The notes below the pieces were generated by a model. It searched no databases. It saw only the letters and a program-made list of their open reading frames with translations, and was not told the origin of the DNA. 64,000 nucleotides of DNA from CAZTDU01 sp964617355 (GTDB taxonomy: Bacteria; Pseudomonadota; Gammaproteobacteria; Burkholderiales; SG8-39). Of the stretch, positions 55,529-63,674 are shown one piece after another; positions within the stretch are counted from its first letter, which is position 1; each line of letters opens with the position of its first letter. The position numbers and the translations under genes are program-made. The stretch lies in contig CAZTXP010000037.1 in the NCBI GenBank assembly GCA_964617355.1, forward strand, positions 7,055-71,054, written 5' to 3'.

Positions 55529-56088
55529 CGACGGTGCCGGAAGCAGGTGCTGACGTGGTCGTCGGCCATGCCGACAGCCTGCATGAAAGCATACATGATG
55601 GTCGTCCCGACGAAGCGGAACCCCCGCTTCTTCAGGTCCTTGGACAACGCATCCGACACTTCGGTTCGCGCGGGGATGTCGGCCATGGTCTTCCTCAACG
55701 CGCGAACCGGCTTTCCGCCGACGAAACCCCACACGTAGGTCGAGAAACTCCCGAACTCGCGCTGCACCTCGAGGAAGGCCTGCGCGTTGGTCACCGAGGA
55801 CTCGATCTTCAGGCGGTTCCGGACGATGCCGGCGTCGTTCATGAGCGCGCGCTTCTTCGCCGCGCCGTAGCGCGCCACTTTCGCGGGATCGAAGCCGTCG
55901 TAGGCGCGGCGGTAGTTCTCGCGCTTGGCGAGGATGGTGTCCCAGGACAGGCCCGCCTGCGCGCCTTCCAGCAGCAGGAACTCGAACAGCACGCGGTCGT
56001 CCTTCACCGGACGGCCCCACTCCTTGTCGTGGTACTCGATCGCGAGCGGATTGCGCGCCCAGCCGCAGCGCGATTTCTCCTTGGCCAT
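55525..56088 (-). CDS. tag: DNA-3-methyladenine glycosylase I
   Basis: A 187-aa DNA repair enzyme that excises 3-methyladenine. SRCGWARNPLAIEYHDKEWGRPV, LSWDTILAKRENYRRAYDGFD and KRGFRFVGTTIMYAFMQAVGMADDHVSTCFRH match Tag. The zinc ligands (Cys in RCGW, His in YHDKEWG, His and Cys in HVSTC) are all present. The start ATG overlaps the kinase stop by one base. Length is normal. Confidence 0.95.
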   Translation of the reverse strand: MAKEKSRCGWARNPLAIEYHDKEWGRPVKDDRVLFEFLLLEGAQAGLSWDTILAKRENYRRAYDGFDPAKVARYGAAKKRALMNDAGIVRNRLKIESSVTNAQAFLEVQREFGSFSTYVWGFVGGKPVRALRKTMADIPARTEVSDALSKDLKKRGFRFVGTTIMYAFMQAVGMADDHVSTCFRHRR

Positions 56089-57398
56089 CAGACCAGCCCG
56101 ATCTTCTGTTCCTGCAGCACCGACAGCAGGCGCCCGCCGAGCATCGAGATGCGGTCGGCCATGATCGACAGGAAAGCCTCGGTGAAGCGCGCCCGGCAGG
56201 GTTCCGACAACGCGTCGATGTCCGCGACGCGCAAGGACAGCGTCCAGCTCGGCTCGACCGCGGTCACCGTGGCGCTGCGCCGGCTGTAGCCGCGGCGCGC
56301 GTAGGCCATCTCGCCGACGCATTCGCCCGGGCTCACCGCGTTGAGCAGCTTGCCGCGCTGCGTGACCTTCAGGAGGCCCGTGGCGACGACGAACACGTGG
56401 TCGTCCTCGGTGCCCTCCTCGATCAGCGTGGTGCCGGGCGCGTACTTGGTGCAGCGACCGATGCGCACCACCTCCCACAACTCGCTGTCGTCGAAGCGGC
56501 GGAAGAAGCCCAGGCGCCGCATGGCGTTGTATTCCTCGACGTCCGAGAGCCGGTCGGCCTCGTCCTCGCGGTCATGGGCGACGTGCGGCTCGAGCGCCTG
56601 CGCGAACTCCTCCCAGCTGGCGTAGCGGCTGTCGCGCGTCTTGCCCAGCGCGCGGCGCACGATGGCGTCGAACTCGGGCGGCAGGCCCTGTCGCAGCTCG
56701 GAGGGCGGCGGCGGCTCGGCCTGCAGGATCGCCTCCATCAGCTCGAACGCGGTGCCGCCGCTGAACGGCTTGTAGCCGGTGAGCATGTGGTAGATCACCG
56801 CGCCGAGCGAGAACATGTCGGAGCGGAAGTCGATCTCCTCGCCGCGGATCTGCTCGGGCGACATGTACGCCGGCGATCCCACGCCCGACACCTGCGTCAC
56901 CTCGGCCTTCGACACCTGCGCCGCGCCGAAGTCGGCCACCTTGATGTCGTAGTCGTCGGTGATCATGATGTTCGCCGGCTTGATGTCGCGATGCACGACG
57001 CCCACCGAGTTGGCGTACTCGAGCGCGCGGCAGCACTTGTAGGCGATCTGCGCGACGCGCGCCGGCGGCAGCAGCTCGCTCGGCTCGCACAGCGGCGCGA
57101 GCGACGTGCCCTTGAGCACTTCCATCACGAGGTAGCGCAGTTCCTGCCCGTCGACCACGTCGACGCCGGCGTCGAGGATGCTGACGATGTGCGGGTGGCG
57201 CAGCTTCCCCGCGAGCGAGGATTCGTTCTGGAAGAAGCGCGTCTGGCGGCGCGCCTCCTCGGGGTCGGCCGCCGGCGAATCGAGCACCTTGACCGCCACG
57301 TCGGTCATCGAGAACGGGTCGGTGGCGAGGTACACCGAGCCGGTGGCGCCGCGGCCGAGCAGCTTCCTGACCTGGTACTTGCCGATGCGATCCAGCAT
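56088..57398 (-). CDS. Serine/threonine protein kinase with C-terminal cyclic-nucleotide-binding domain
   Basis: A 436-aa kinase of Hanks type. The Gly-rich loop is GRGATGSVYLA (16-25), the ATP Lys is Lys37 in VAVKVLD, the catalytic loop HRDIKPANIM has Asp138, DFGAA is at 156-160 and APE-like MSPEQ near 180. From about residue 300 a cNMP-binding/Crp-like sensor follows: YAPGTTLIEEGTEDDHVFVVATGLLKVTQ and SPGECVGEMAYARRGYSRRSATV. No membrane helix is seen. Regulation of kinase activity by a cyclic nucleotide is a reasonable inference. It is first in the transcript with tag and a secreted protein. Confidence 0.93.
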   Translation of the reverse strand: MLDRIGKYQVRKLLGRGATGSVYLATDPFSMTDVAVKVLDSPAADPEEARRQTRFFQNESSLAGKLRHPHIVSILDAGVDVVDGQELRYLVMEVLKGTSLAPLCEPSELLPPARVAQIAYKCCRALEYANSVGVVHRDIKPANIMITDDYDIKVADFGAAQVSKAEVTQVSGVGSPAYMSPEQIRGEEIDFRSDMFSLGAVIYHMLTGYKPFSGGTAFELMEAILQAEPPPPSELRQGLPPEFDAIVRRALGKTRDSRYASWEEFAQALEPHVAHDREDEADRLSDVEEYNAMRRLGFFRRFDDSELWEVVRIGRCTKYAPGTTLIEEGTEDDHVFVVATGLLKVTQRGKLLNAVSPGECVGEMAYARRGYSRRSATVTAVEPSWTLSLRVADIDALSEPCRARFTEAFLSIMADRISMLGGRLLSVLQEQKIGLV

Positions 57399-57461
57399 GG
57401 GGCCGCCATGCTACCGCGGCGCCCCGCGGCCGGGGGACCGCGGAAACAAACCTTTACCCTG

Positions 57462-58148
57462 CTAGGCGATTTTCACGTCGCGCGCGAAGCCGCCGTGCAG
57501 GTCGAGCACGCGCTCGCGCCACTGGCGCAGCGGATCGTCGGACGATGGGAGCACTTCGGTCGGGCTCATGACGCGCGCCCACTGCAACACCGAGAACAGC
57601 ACGTAGTCCGCGTAGGCCGGCGCCGGGCCGCAGATCCACGGCTGGCGCTTCAGCGTGGAGCGCATCGAATCGACCGCCTTCGAGAAGCGCTCCCGCGCCT
57701 GCGGCGCCGCGGTGCCGGCCTCCTCGATCGTCTTGCCGAGGTACTTCTCCATGTTGCCGCGGAAGTGCTCGCGGTCCGCGGGGTCGATGCGCTCGAAGAT
57801 GTCGGCGACGATCGCCGGCAGCATCGCTGGCACGACGACGCGGTCGACCCAGGTGTTGAAGGTGAACGCGAGGCCCTGCCCGATCGCGCCGCCGAACAGC
57901 GGGAAGCCGCCCGGGTATTGCGCCTCGAGGTGCTGCGCGATGGCCCACGAGTCGCGCACGATGGCCGCGCCGTCGCGGATCACCGGCACGGTCTTGCCGC
58001 CGGAGAACTCGATCGCCTTCTTGTCGCTCATCAGCACGGTCTGCGTGTCGAAGGGCAGGCCCTTGTGCTTGAGCGCCATGCGCGTGCGCCACGAGAAGAG
58101 GCTGTAGCGGCGGTCGTCGCGGCCGCGCAGTTCGAACAGCGTGATCAT
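57462..58148 (-). CDS. Glutathione S-transferase family protein
   Basis: A 228-aa cytosolic GST. The thioredoxin-like domain (MITLFELRGRDDRRYSLFSWRTRMALKHKGLPFD) carries the Ser/Arg region typical of beta or zeta-like GSTs. GKTVPVIRDGAAIVRDSWAIAQHLEAQYPGG contains the VPVI cis-Pro and Ser that bind glutathione. The alpha-helical domain follows. It is 18 bp downstream of the bifunctional hydroxylase on the same strand; possible roles are isomerisation of a ring-cleavage intermediate or detoxification. Confidence 0.92.
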   Translation of the reverse strand: MITLFELRGRDDRRYSLFSWRTRMALKHKGLPFDTQTVLMSDKKAIEFSGGKTVPVIRDGAAIVRDSWAIAQHLEAQYPGGFPLFGGAIGQGLAFTFNTWVDRVVVPAMLPAIVADIFERIDPADREHFRGNMEKYLGKTIEEAGTAAPQARERFSKAVDSMRSTLKRQPWICGPAPAYADYVLFSVLQWARVMSPTEVLPSSDDPLRQWRERVLDLHGGFARDVKIA

Positions 58149-58166
58149 CGATCCCTCGTTTCCGGT

Positions 58167-60509
58167 TCAGGCGGCGCGCTTGGCCGGCGCGTCCTTGGCT
58201 TCGTGCGTCGGCGGCTTCAGCGCCTCGCGCGCGGCCTTCCATTCCTCGCGGTCGCGCTGCGCCAGGCGATACGCCTGGTCGCGCCCCGAGAGGTAGGCCG
58301 GGTGCCAGTGCTGGCCTGCGTGTTGATACCACGCGGAGGCCTGCAGCGTGAAGTAGGGATTCGAGAGATGTGGCCGCGCGAGCGCGACGAGGTCGGCGCG
58401 ACCCGACACGACGATGGTGTTCACCTGGTCGGCTGTCGTGATGTTCCCGACAGCCATGGTGGCGATACCCACCTCGTTCCTCACCTTGTCGGCAAACGGC
58501 ACCTGGTACATGCGGCCGTACACCGGCTTCTGCTCCGGCACCACCTGCCCGGTGGAGACGTCGACCAGGTCGGCGCCCGCGGCCTTGAAGGCGCGCGCGA
58601 TGGCGAGGAGGTCCGCCTCCGACAGCCCGCCCGGCGCCCAGTCGGTGGCCGAGATGCGCACCGACATGGGCTTCTCCTGCGGCCACGCGTCGCGGCAGGC
58701 CTTGAAAACCTCGAGCGGAAAGCGCAGGCGCTTGTCGACCGAGCCGCCGTACTCGTCGCTGCGACGATTGGTGAGCGGCGACAGGAAGCTCGACAAGAGA
58801 TACCCATGCGCGCAGTGGATCTCGAGCATGTCGAAGCCCGCCTGGTGCGCAAGCTTCGTCGCGTTCACGAATTCGTCGCGCACGCGATCCATGTCGTCGC
58901 GCGTCATCTCGCGCGGCATCGGCGAGTAGTCGGCGTAGGGCAGCGCCGAGGGCGCGATCACCTCCCAGTTGCCGGCGGGCAGCGGGTGGTCCATCTGCTC
59001 CCAGCCGAGCTGCGTCGAGCCCTTGCGCCCGCCGTGCCCGATCTGCAGGCAGAGCCTGGCCTTCGACTGCGCATGGCAGAAGTCGACGATGCGCTTCCAC
59101 GCCTGCATCTGCGCCTCGTTCCAGATCCCGGTGCAGCCCGGCGTGATGCGCGCCTCGGGCGAGGTGCAGGTCATCTCGGTGTAGACGAGCCCGGCGCCGC
59201 CGACCGCACGGCTGCCGTAGTGCACGAGGTGCCAGTCGCCCGGCAGGCCGTCCGTGGCCATGTACTGGTCCATCGGCGACACCACGACGCGGTTCTCGAG
59301 CGTCATGCCGCGCAACTTGAAGGGCGTGAACATCGGCGGCGGCGGGTTGTCGACGTCGACGTCGTAGCCGAGCGCGCGCTGCTTCTGCGCGAACCACTTC
59401 GTGACGCCCTCGAGGAACGCGGGATCGCGCAGGCCGACGTTGTCGTAGGTGATCTGCTTGGAGCGCGACATGACGCCGAAGGCGAACTGCTTCGGGTCCA
59501 TGCCCCAGTAGCGCTTCATGTTCTCGAACCAGGACAGCGACACTTCGGCGGCGTGCTGCGTCTTCTCGACATCCTCGCGACGGCGGGAGTCGTAGTGCGC
59601 CAACGCGCCCTTCACTGTCCCTGTCGCGCGGAAGCCCTCGAACAACGCAATCGCGTCTTCCATCGCCAGCTTGGTGCCCGAGCCGATCGAGTAGTGGGCC
59701 GTCGCCTTCGCGTCGCCCACCAGCACCACGTTGCCCATCACCCAGGTCTCGTTGCGGATGGTCGGGAAGTTGCGCCACAGGGAGCGGTTCTTGATCAGCG
59801 GGAAGCCCGCGAGCTCCTCGGCGTAGACACCTTCCAGCGTGCGGCACATGTTGTCCTCGTCCATGCCGCCGAAGCCGAACTTCTCCCAGGTGTCGGCGTT
59901 CAGTTCGAAGATCCACGTCGACGAGCCCTGCTCGTACTGGTAGGCGTGCGCCAGCACGATGCCGTGCGGCGTCTCGCGGAAGAAGTACTTGAAGGCGTCC
60001 AGCGGGCGCTTCGAGCCCAGCCAGACGAACTTGTTCGGCCGCAGGTCCACGCTCGGGCGGAAGTGCGCCTTGTGCGCCTCGCGCACGCCGGAGTTGATGC
60101 CGTCGGCGGCGACGATCAGGTCGGCGTCCGGGAAGGACTCGATGCCCTTCACCTCGCGCTGGAACTCGAGCTTCACGCCGAGTTCGCGGCAGCGCTCGTG
60201 CAGGAGCTTCAACAGCGTGACGCGCGAGCAGCCGCAAAAGCCGTTGCCGCCGCAGCGCAGCGTCTCGCCCTTGTAGATCACGTCGACGTCGCCCCAGTAC
60301 GCGAACGCGCGCCGGATCGCCTCGTAGGAAGGCGCGTCGTAGTCGCGAAACGTCCCCAGCGTCTCGTCCGAGAACACCACGCCGAAGCCGAAGGTGTCGT
60401 CCGGGCGGTTGCGCTCGTAGACCGTGATGTCCCAGTCCGGCCAGGCCTTCTTGGCGAGGATCGCGAAATACAACCCTCCCGGGCCGCCGCCGATGACGAT
60501 GGTCTTCAT
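58167..60509 (-). CDS. Bifunctional FAD monooxygenase/Old Yellow Enzyme fusion (2-aminobenzoyl-CoA or salicylyl-CoA hydroxylase type)
   Basis: A 780-aa fusion started at MKTIVIGGGPGGLYFAILAKK. Residues 1-390 form a flavin monooxygenase with GGGPGG (7-12), LIVAADGINSGVREAH and VLVGDAKATAHYSIGSG. From about residue 395 an FMN-binding OYE barrel follows: MFTPFKLRGMTLENRVVVSPMDQY, GHGGRKGSTQ and HCAHGYLLSSFLSPLTNRRSD. This fusion defines 2-aminobenzoyl-CoA monooxygenase/reductase of aerobic anthranilate degradation and salicylyl-CoA 5-hydroxylase. It hydroxylates, and in the first case also reduces, the ring of a CoA ester. The neighbouring CoA ligase and dehydrogenase genes support this. Confidence 0.93.
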   Translation of the reverse strand: MKTIVIGGGPGGLYFAILAKKAWPDWDITVYERNRPDDTFGFGVVFSDETLGTFRDYDAPSYEAIRRAFAYWGDVDVIYKGETLRCGGNGFCGCSRVTLLKLLHERCRELGVKLEFQREVKGIESFPDADLIVAADGINSGVREAHKAHFRPSVDLRPNKFVWLGSKRPLDAFKYFFRETPHGIVLAHAYQYEQGSSTWIFELNADTWEKFGFGGMDEDNMCRTLEGVYAEELAGFPLIKNRSLWRNFPTIRNETWVMGNVVLVGDAKATAHYSIGSGTKLAMEDAIALFEGFRATGTVKGALAHYDSRRREDVEKTQHAAEVSLSWFENMKRYWGMDPKQFAFGVMSRSKQITYDNVGLRDPAFLEGVTKWFAQKQRALGYDVDVDNPPPPMFTPFKLRGMTLENRVVVSPMDQYMATDGLPGDWHLVHYGSRAVGGAGLVYTEMTCTSPEARITPGCTGIWNEAQMQAWKRIVDFCHAQSKARLCLQIGHGGRKGSTQLGWEQMDHPLPAGNWEVIAPSALPYADYSPMPREMTRDDMDRVRDEFVNATKLAHQAGFDMLEIHCAHGYLLSSFLSPLTNRRSDEYGGSVDKRLRFPLEVFKACRDAWPQEKPMSVRISATDWAPGGLSEADLLAIARAFKAAGADLVDVSTGQVVPEQKPVYGRMYQVPFADKVRNEVGIATMAVGNITTADQVNTIVVSGRADLVALARPHLSNPYFTLQASAWYQHAGQHWHPAYLSGRDQAYRLAQRDREEWKAAREALKPPTHEAKDAPAKRAA

Positions 60510-60511
60510 GG

Positions 60512-60913
60512 TCACGCCTCCGGGATCACGGCAGTGGCTTCGATCTCCAGGCGCGCCGCGTCCTCGACCAGCGCGCCGACCTGCACCACGGCCATCGTCG
60601 GGAAGTGCTTGCCGATCAGCTCGCGGTAGGCGGCGCCGACTTCCTTGATCGCGCCGAGGTACTCCTGCTTGTCGACCACGTACCACGTGAGGCGCACTAG
60701 GTGCTCGGGCTTGCCGCCGGCTTCGGCCAGCACGTCGAGGATGTTCTTCAAGGCCTGCCGGAACTGGCCGCCGAAGTCCTTCGACTCCCAGCGGCAGTCG
60801 CCCGTCCAGCCGACCTGCCCGGCGATGTAGACGGTGGTGCCGCCCTTCACCGCGATGCCGTTCGAGAAGCCCTTCGGGCGCGCCCACGTGGGCGGTTGCA
60901 ATACCTTCATCAT
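60512..60913 (-). CDS. RidA-like protein within the aromatic-CoA operon
   Basis: A 133-aa Rid-family protein with start MMKVLQPPTWARPKGFSNGIA after CAGGAG. VYIAGQVGWTGDC, LDVLAEAGGKPEHLVRLTWYVVDKQEYL and AVVQVGALVEDAARLEIEATAVI are family blocks. The Arg needed for imine hydrolysis in RidA is Ala here (VGALVE), so it belongs to another Rid group. Position between the CoA ligase and the hydroxylase, with a 2-bp gap to the latter, suggests action on an intermediate such as an enamine of the reduced aminobenzoyl-CoA ring; this is inference. Confidence 0.88.
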   Translation of the reverse strand: MMKVLQPPTWARPKGFSNGIAVKGGTTVYIAGQVGWTGDCRWESKDFGGQFRQALKNILDVLAEAGGKPEHLVRLTWYVVDKQEYLGAIKEVGAAYRELIGKHFPTMAVVQVGALVEDAARLEIEATAVIPEA

Positions 60914-62526
60914 GACGGGCTCCTGAGCCTGAATCGTTGCAATTTGCCGGTTTCGGTGCGGGGCAGCGCGTCGACGAACTCGACGGCGCGCGGGTACTTG
61001 TAGGGGGCGACGGTGCGCTTCACGTAGTCCTGCAACTCGGCCACCATCGCGGCGTTCTTCGAGTGGCCGGGTTTCAGCACCACGAAGGCCTTGACGATCA
61101 TGCCGCGCTCCTCGTCCGGCACGCCGACCACGCCGCATTCGGCGACCGCGGGGTGCGAGAGCAGGCAACCCTCCACTTCGGGGCCGGCGATGTTGTAGCC
61201 GGCCGAGATGATCATGTCGTCGGTGCGCGCCTGGTAGAAGAAGTAGCCGTCGGCGTCGCGGCTGTAGGCGTCTCCCGTGACGTTCCAGCCGTTCGACACG
61301 TAGTTCTTCTGGCGCTCGTCCGCGAGGTAGCGGCAGCCGGTCGGCCCCTTCACCGCGAGGCGTCCGACGACGCCGGGCGGGCAGGGCTTGCCTTGGTCGT
61401 CGAGCACCGTGGCCTGGTAGCCCGGGATCGCGTATCCGGTGGCGCCGCGGCGCGCGTTGTCTGCCCGATGCGAGATGAAGATATGGATCATCTCGGTGGC
61501 GCCGATGCCGTCGATCAGCTCGATGCCGGTGGCCTGCTTGAACAGTTGCCGCGTCGCGTCAGGCAGCGCCTCGCCCGCGGACACGCAGCGCGTGAGGCTC
61601 GAAATATCGTGATCCTTCGCCATGCCGGCGAGCGCGCGGAACATCGTCGGCGCGGTAAAGAGCACGGTGGCGCGGAACTTTCGCACCGCCTCCCAGATGC
61701 CCTCGGGGGTGAAGCGCTCGACCAGCGCGGTGGACGCGCCGAAGCGCAGCGGGAACGCGAGCAGGCCGCCGAGCCCGAAGGTGAAGGCGAGCGGCGGCGT
61801 GCCGGTGAAGACGTCGTCCGGCGTCACCTTGAGGCACGAGCGCGGGAAGCAGTCGCACATCGCGAGGATGTCGCGATGGAAGTGCACCGTGCCCTTGGGC
61901 TTGCCGGTGGTGCCGGAGGTGAACGCGATCAGCGCCGGGTCCTCGGCCGCGGTGTCGAGCGTGTCGAAGGTCTCGGGCAGTGCGCGGCAGCGCGCATCCA
62001 CCGAATCGGGCGCGTCGTCGTACCAATAGCGGATCTCGCGCAGCGTCGGGCACGCGGGCAGCGCCGCGACGAGGTCGTCCTTCAGGCGCCGGTCGCAGAG
62101 CGCGTGCGTGACCTCGGCCTTCTGCACGATGTCGGTGAGTTCCTTGGCGCGCAAGAGCGGCATGGTCGCGACGCAGACCCCGCCCGCCTTCATCACCGCC
62201 AGCCAAGCCGCGGCCATCATCGGGTTGTTCGGGCCGCGCAGCAGCACGCGGTTCCCGGGAACGAGGCCCATCTCCTTCACGAGCAGGTTGGCGATGCGGT
62301 TGGCCTGCGCCTGCAACTGCAGGTAGGTGCACTCGCCGTCGTGCGCGCGGATGGCGACGCGGTGGCCGCGCCCTTCCGCGACGTGGCGGTCGAGCAACTC
62401 GGCGGCGCAGTTCAGCCGCTGCGGATACTGCAGCTCGGGCAGGTCGAAGCGCAGCTCCGGCCACTGTGCCTTCGGCGGCAGGCGGTCGATGGTGAACCGG
62501 TCCACGTGGGCCGAACGCGCCGTCAT
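60910..62526 (-). CDS. Benzoate/2-aminobenzoate-CoA ligase family protein
   Basis: A 538-aa adenylate-forming ligase that makes an aromatic acyl-CoA from acid, ATP and CoA. AMP-binding motif: FTSGTTGKPKGTVHFHRDILAM. Later motifs: GATEMIHIFISHR, NVTGDAYSRDADGYFFYQARTDDMIISAGYNI and catalytic Lys in LPRTETGKLQRF. The pattern is that of benzoate-CoA ligase and its relatives. In this operon the acid is probably 2-aminobenzoate or salicylate. It overlaps both neighbours by four bases. Confidence 0.94.
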   Translation of the reverse strand: MTARSAHVDRFTIDRLPPKAQWPELRFDLPELQYPQRLNCAAELLDRHVAEGRGHRVAIRAHDGECTYLQLQAQANRIANLLVKEMGLVPGNRVLLRGPNNPMMAAAWLAVMKAGGVCVATMPLLRAKELTDIVQKAEVTHALCDRRLKDDLVAALPACPTLREIRYWYDDAPDSVDARCRALPETFDTLDTAAEDPALIAFTSGTTGKPKGTVHFHRDILAMCDCFPRSCLKVTPDDVFTGTPPLAFTFGLGGLLAFPLRFGASTALVERFTPEGIWEAVRKFRATVLFTAPTMFRALAGMAKDHDISSLTRCVSAGEALPDATRQLFKQATGIELIDGIGATEMIHIFISHRADNARRGATGYAIPGYQATVLDDQGKPCPPGVVGRLAVKGPTGCRYLADERQKNYVSNGWNVTGDAYSRDADGYFFYQARTDDMIISAGYNIAGPEVEGCLLSHPAVAECGVVGVPDEERGMIVKAFVVLKPGHSKNAAMVAELQDYVKRTVAPYKYPRAVEFVDALPRTETGKLQRFRLRSPS

Positions 62527-63674
62527 TTGAGCAACTCCCGTGCGATGATCAGCTTCTGCACCTCGGTCGCGCCCTCGTAGATGCGCAGCGCGCGCACTTC
62601 GCGGTAGAGCGACTCGACCATCGTGCCGCGCTTCACGCCGAGGCCACCGAGCACCTGCACCGCCGAGTCCACCACCGATTGCGCCGTCTCGGTGGCCAGC
62701 ATCTTGGCCATCGCCGCCTCGCGCGTGATGCGCACGCCCTTGGTGTCGCGCGTCCAGCCGGCGCGCGCGACGAGCAGCGCCGCCGCCTCGATGCCCGCGG
62801 CCATGTCGGCGAGCTTCGCCTGCGTGAGCTGCAGGTCGGCGAGCGCGCCGCCGAAGATGCGGCGCTCCTTCGCGTGCGCGAGCGCCTCGTTGAGCGCGCG
62901 GCGCGCGAAGCCGAGCGCGGCGCCAGCCACGGTGGTGCGGAAGACGTCGAGGTTGCGCATCGCGAGCTTGAAGCCCTCGCCCGGCTCGCCGATCAGGCAG
63001 GAGCCCGGCACGCGGCAGCCGGCGAAGCGCAGCGTCGCCATCGGGTGCGGCGCGACGATGTCGATGCGCTCGGAGGCGTCGAGCCCGTGCGTGCCGGCCG
63101 GCACGGCGAACGCGCTGATGCCGCGCGATCCCTGCGTACCCGGCTCGCGCGCGAACACCACGTAGAGGTCGGCGATACCGCCGTTGGAGATCCAGGTCTT
63201 GGCGCCGTCGAGCACCCAGTCATCGCCGTCGCGGCGCGCGGTGGTGCTCATCGCGCCGACGTCGGACCCGGCCTGCGGCTCGGACAGCGCGAACGCCGCG
63301 ATCGCCTCGCCCGCGGCGACGCGCGGCAGCCAGCGGCGCTGCAGCGTCTCGCTGCCGGCGAGCGCGATCGGCCCGCTGCCCAGGCCCTGCATCACGAACG
63401 CGAAGTCGGCGAGCCCTGCGTGATACGCGAGGATCTCGCGCACCAGCGCGATCGAGCGCACGTCGAACCGGTCGTTGCCCGGAACGGAATGCTTCAAGAT
63501 GCCCGCGGCGCCGAGTTCGCGCACGAAGCGGCGGCACACCGAATCGGCGTCGCCCTCGTGGGCGTGCGCGGTGTTCGCCGCGGCCCACGCGTCGATCTCT
63601 CGCGCGAGTGCGGCGTGCCTGGGCTCGTAGAACGGCCAGTCGAAGGATTCAAAGCGCGCTTCGAATCGGTTCAT
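62523..63674 (-). CDS. Acyl-CoA dehydrogenase
   Basis: A 383-aa FAD enzyme, started at MNRFEARFESFDWPFYEPRH. FALSEPQAGSDVGAMSTTARRDGDDWVLDGAKTWISNG holds the FAD/substrate signature. NEALAHAKERRIFGGALADLQLTQAKLADM and QVLGGLGVKRGTMVESLYREVRALRIYEGATEVQKLIIAREL form the C-terminal helical domain, with Glu in YEGATE the likely base. It dehydrogenates an acyl- or cyclohexene-carbonyl-CoA, consistent with beta-oxidation after ring reduction. It overlaps the ligase and the MarR genes by four bases each. Confidence 0.94.
   Translation of the reverse strand: MNRFEARFESFDWPFYEPRHAALAREIDAWAAANTAHAHEGDADSVCRRFVRELGAAGILKHSVPGNDRFDVRSIALVREILAYHAGLADFAFVMQGLGSGPIALAGSETLQRRWLPRVAAGEAIAAFALSEPQAGSDVGAMSTTARRDGDDWVLDGAKTWISNGGIADLYVVFAREPGTQGSRGISAFAVPAGTHGLDASERIDIVAPHPMATLRFAGCRVPGSCLIGEPGEGFKLAMRNLDVFRTTVAGAALGFARRALNEALAHAKERRIFGGALADLQLTQAKLADMAAGIEAAALLVARAGWTRDTKGVRITREAAMAKMLATETAQSVVDSAVQVLGGLGVKRGTMVESLYREVRALRIYEGATEVQKLIIARELLK

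Noticed and set aside
57399..57461. Terminator formed by CCGCGG repeats between the kinase start and the GST stop
   Set aside because: The CCGCGG pairs are short, lack a T-run, and are expected by chance at this GC content.
56397..60629. Plus-strand open frame of about 1400 codons opposite the kinase, GST and hydroxylase genes
   Set aside because: It is antisense to three well-supported genes and shows only the composition bias of GC-rich antisense frames.
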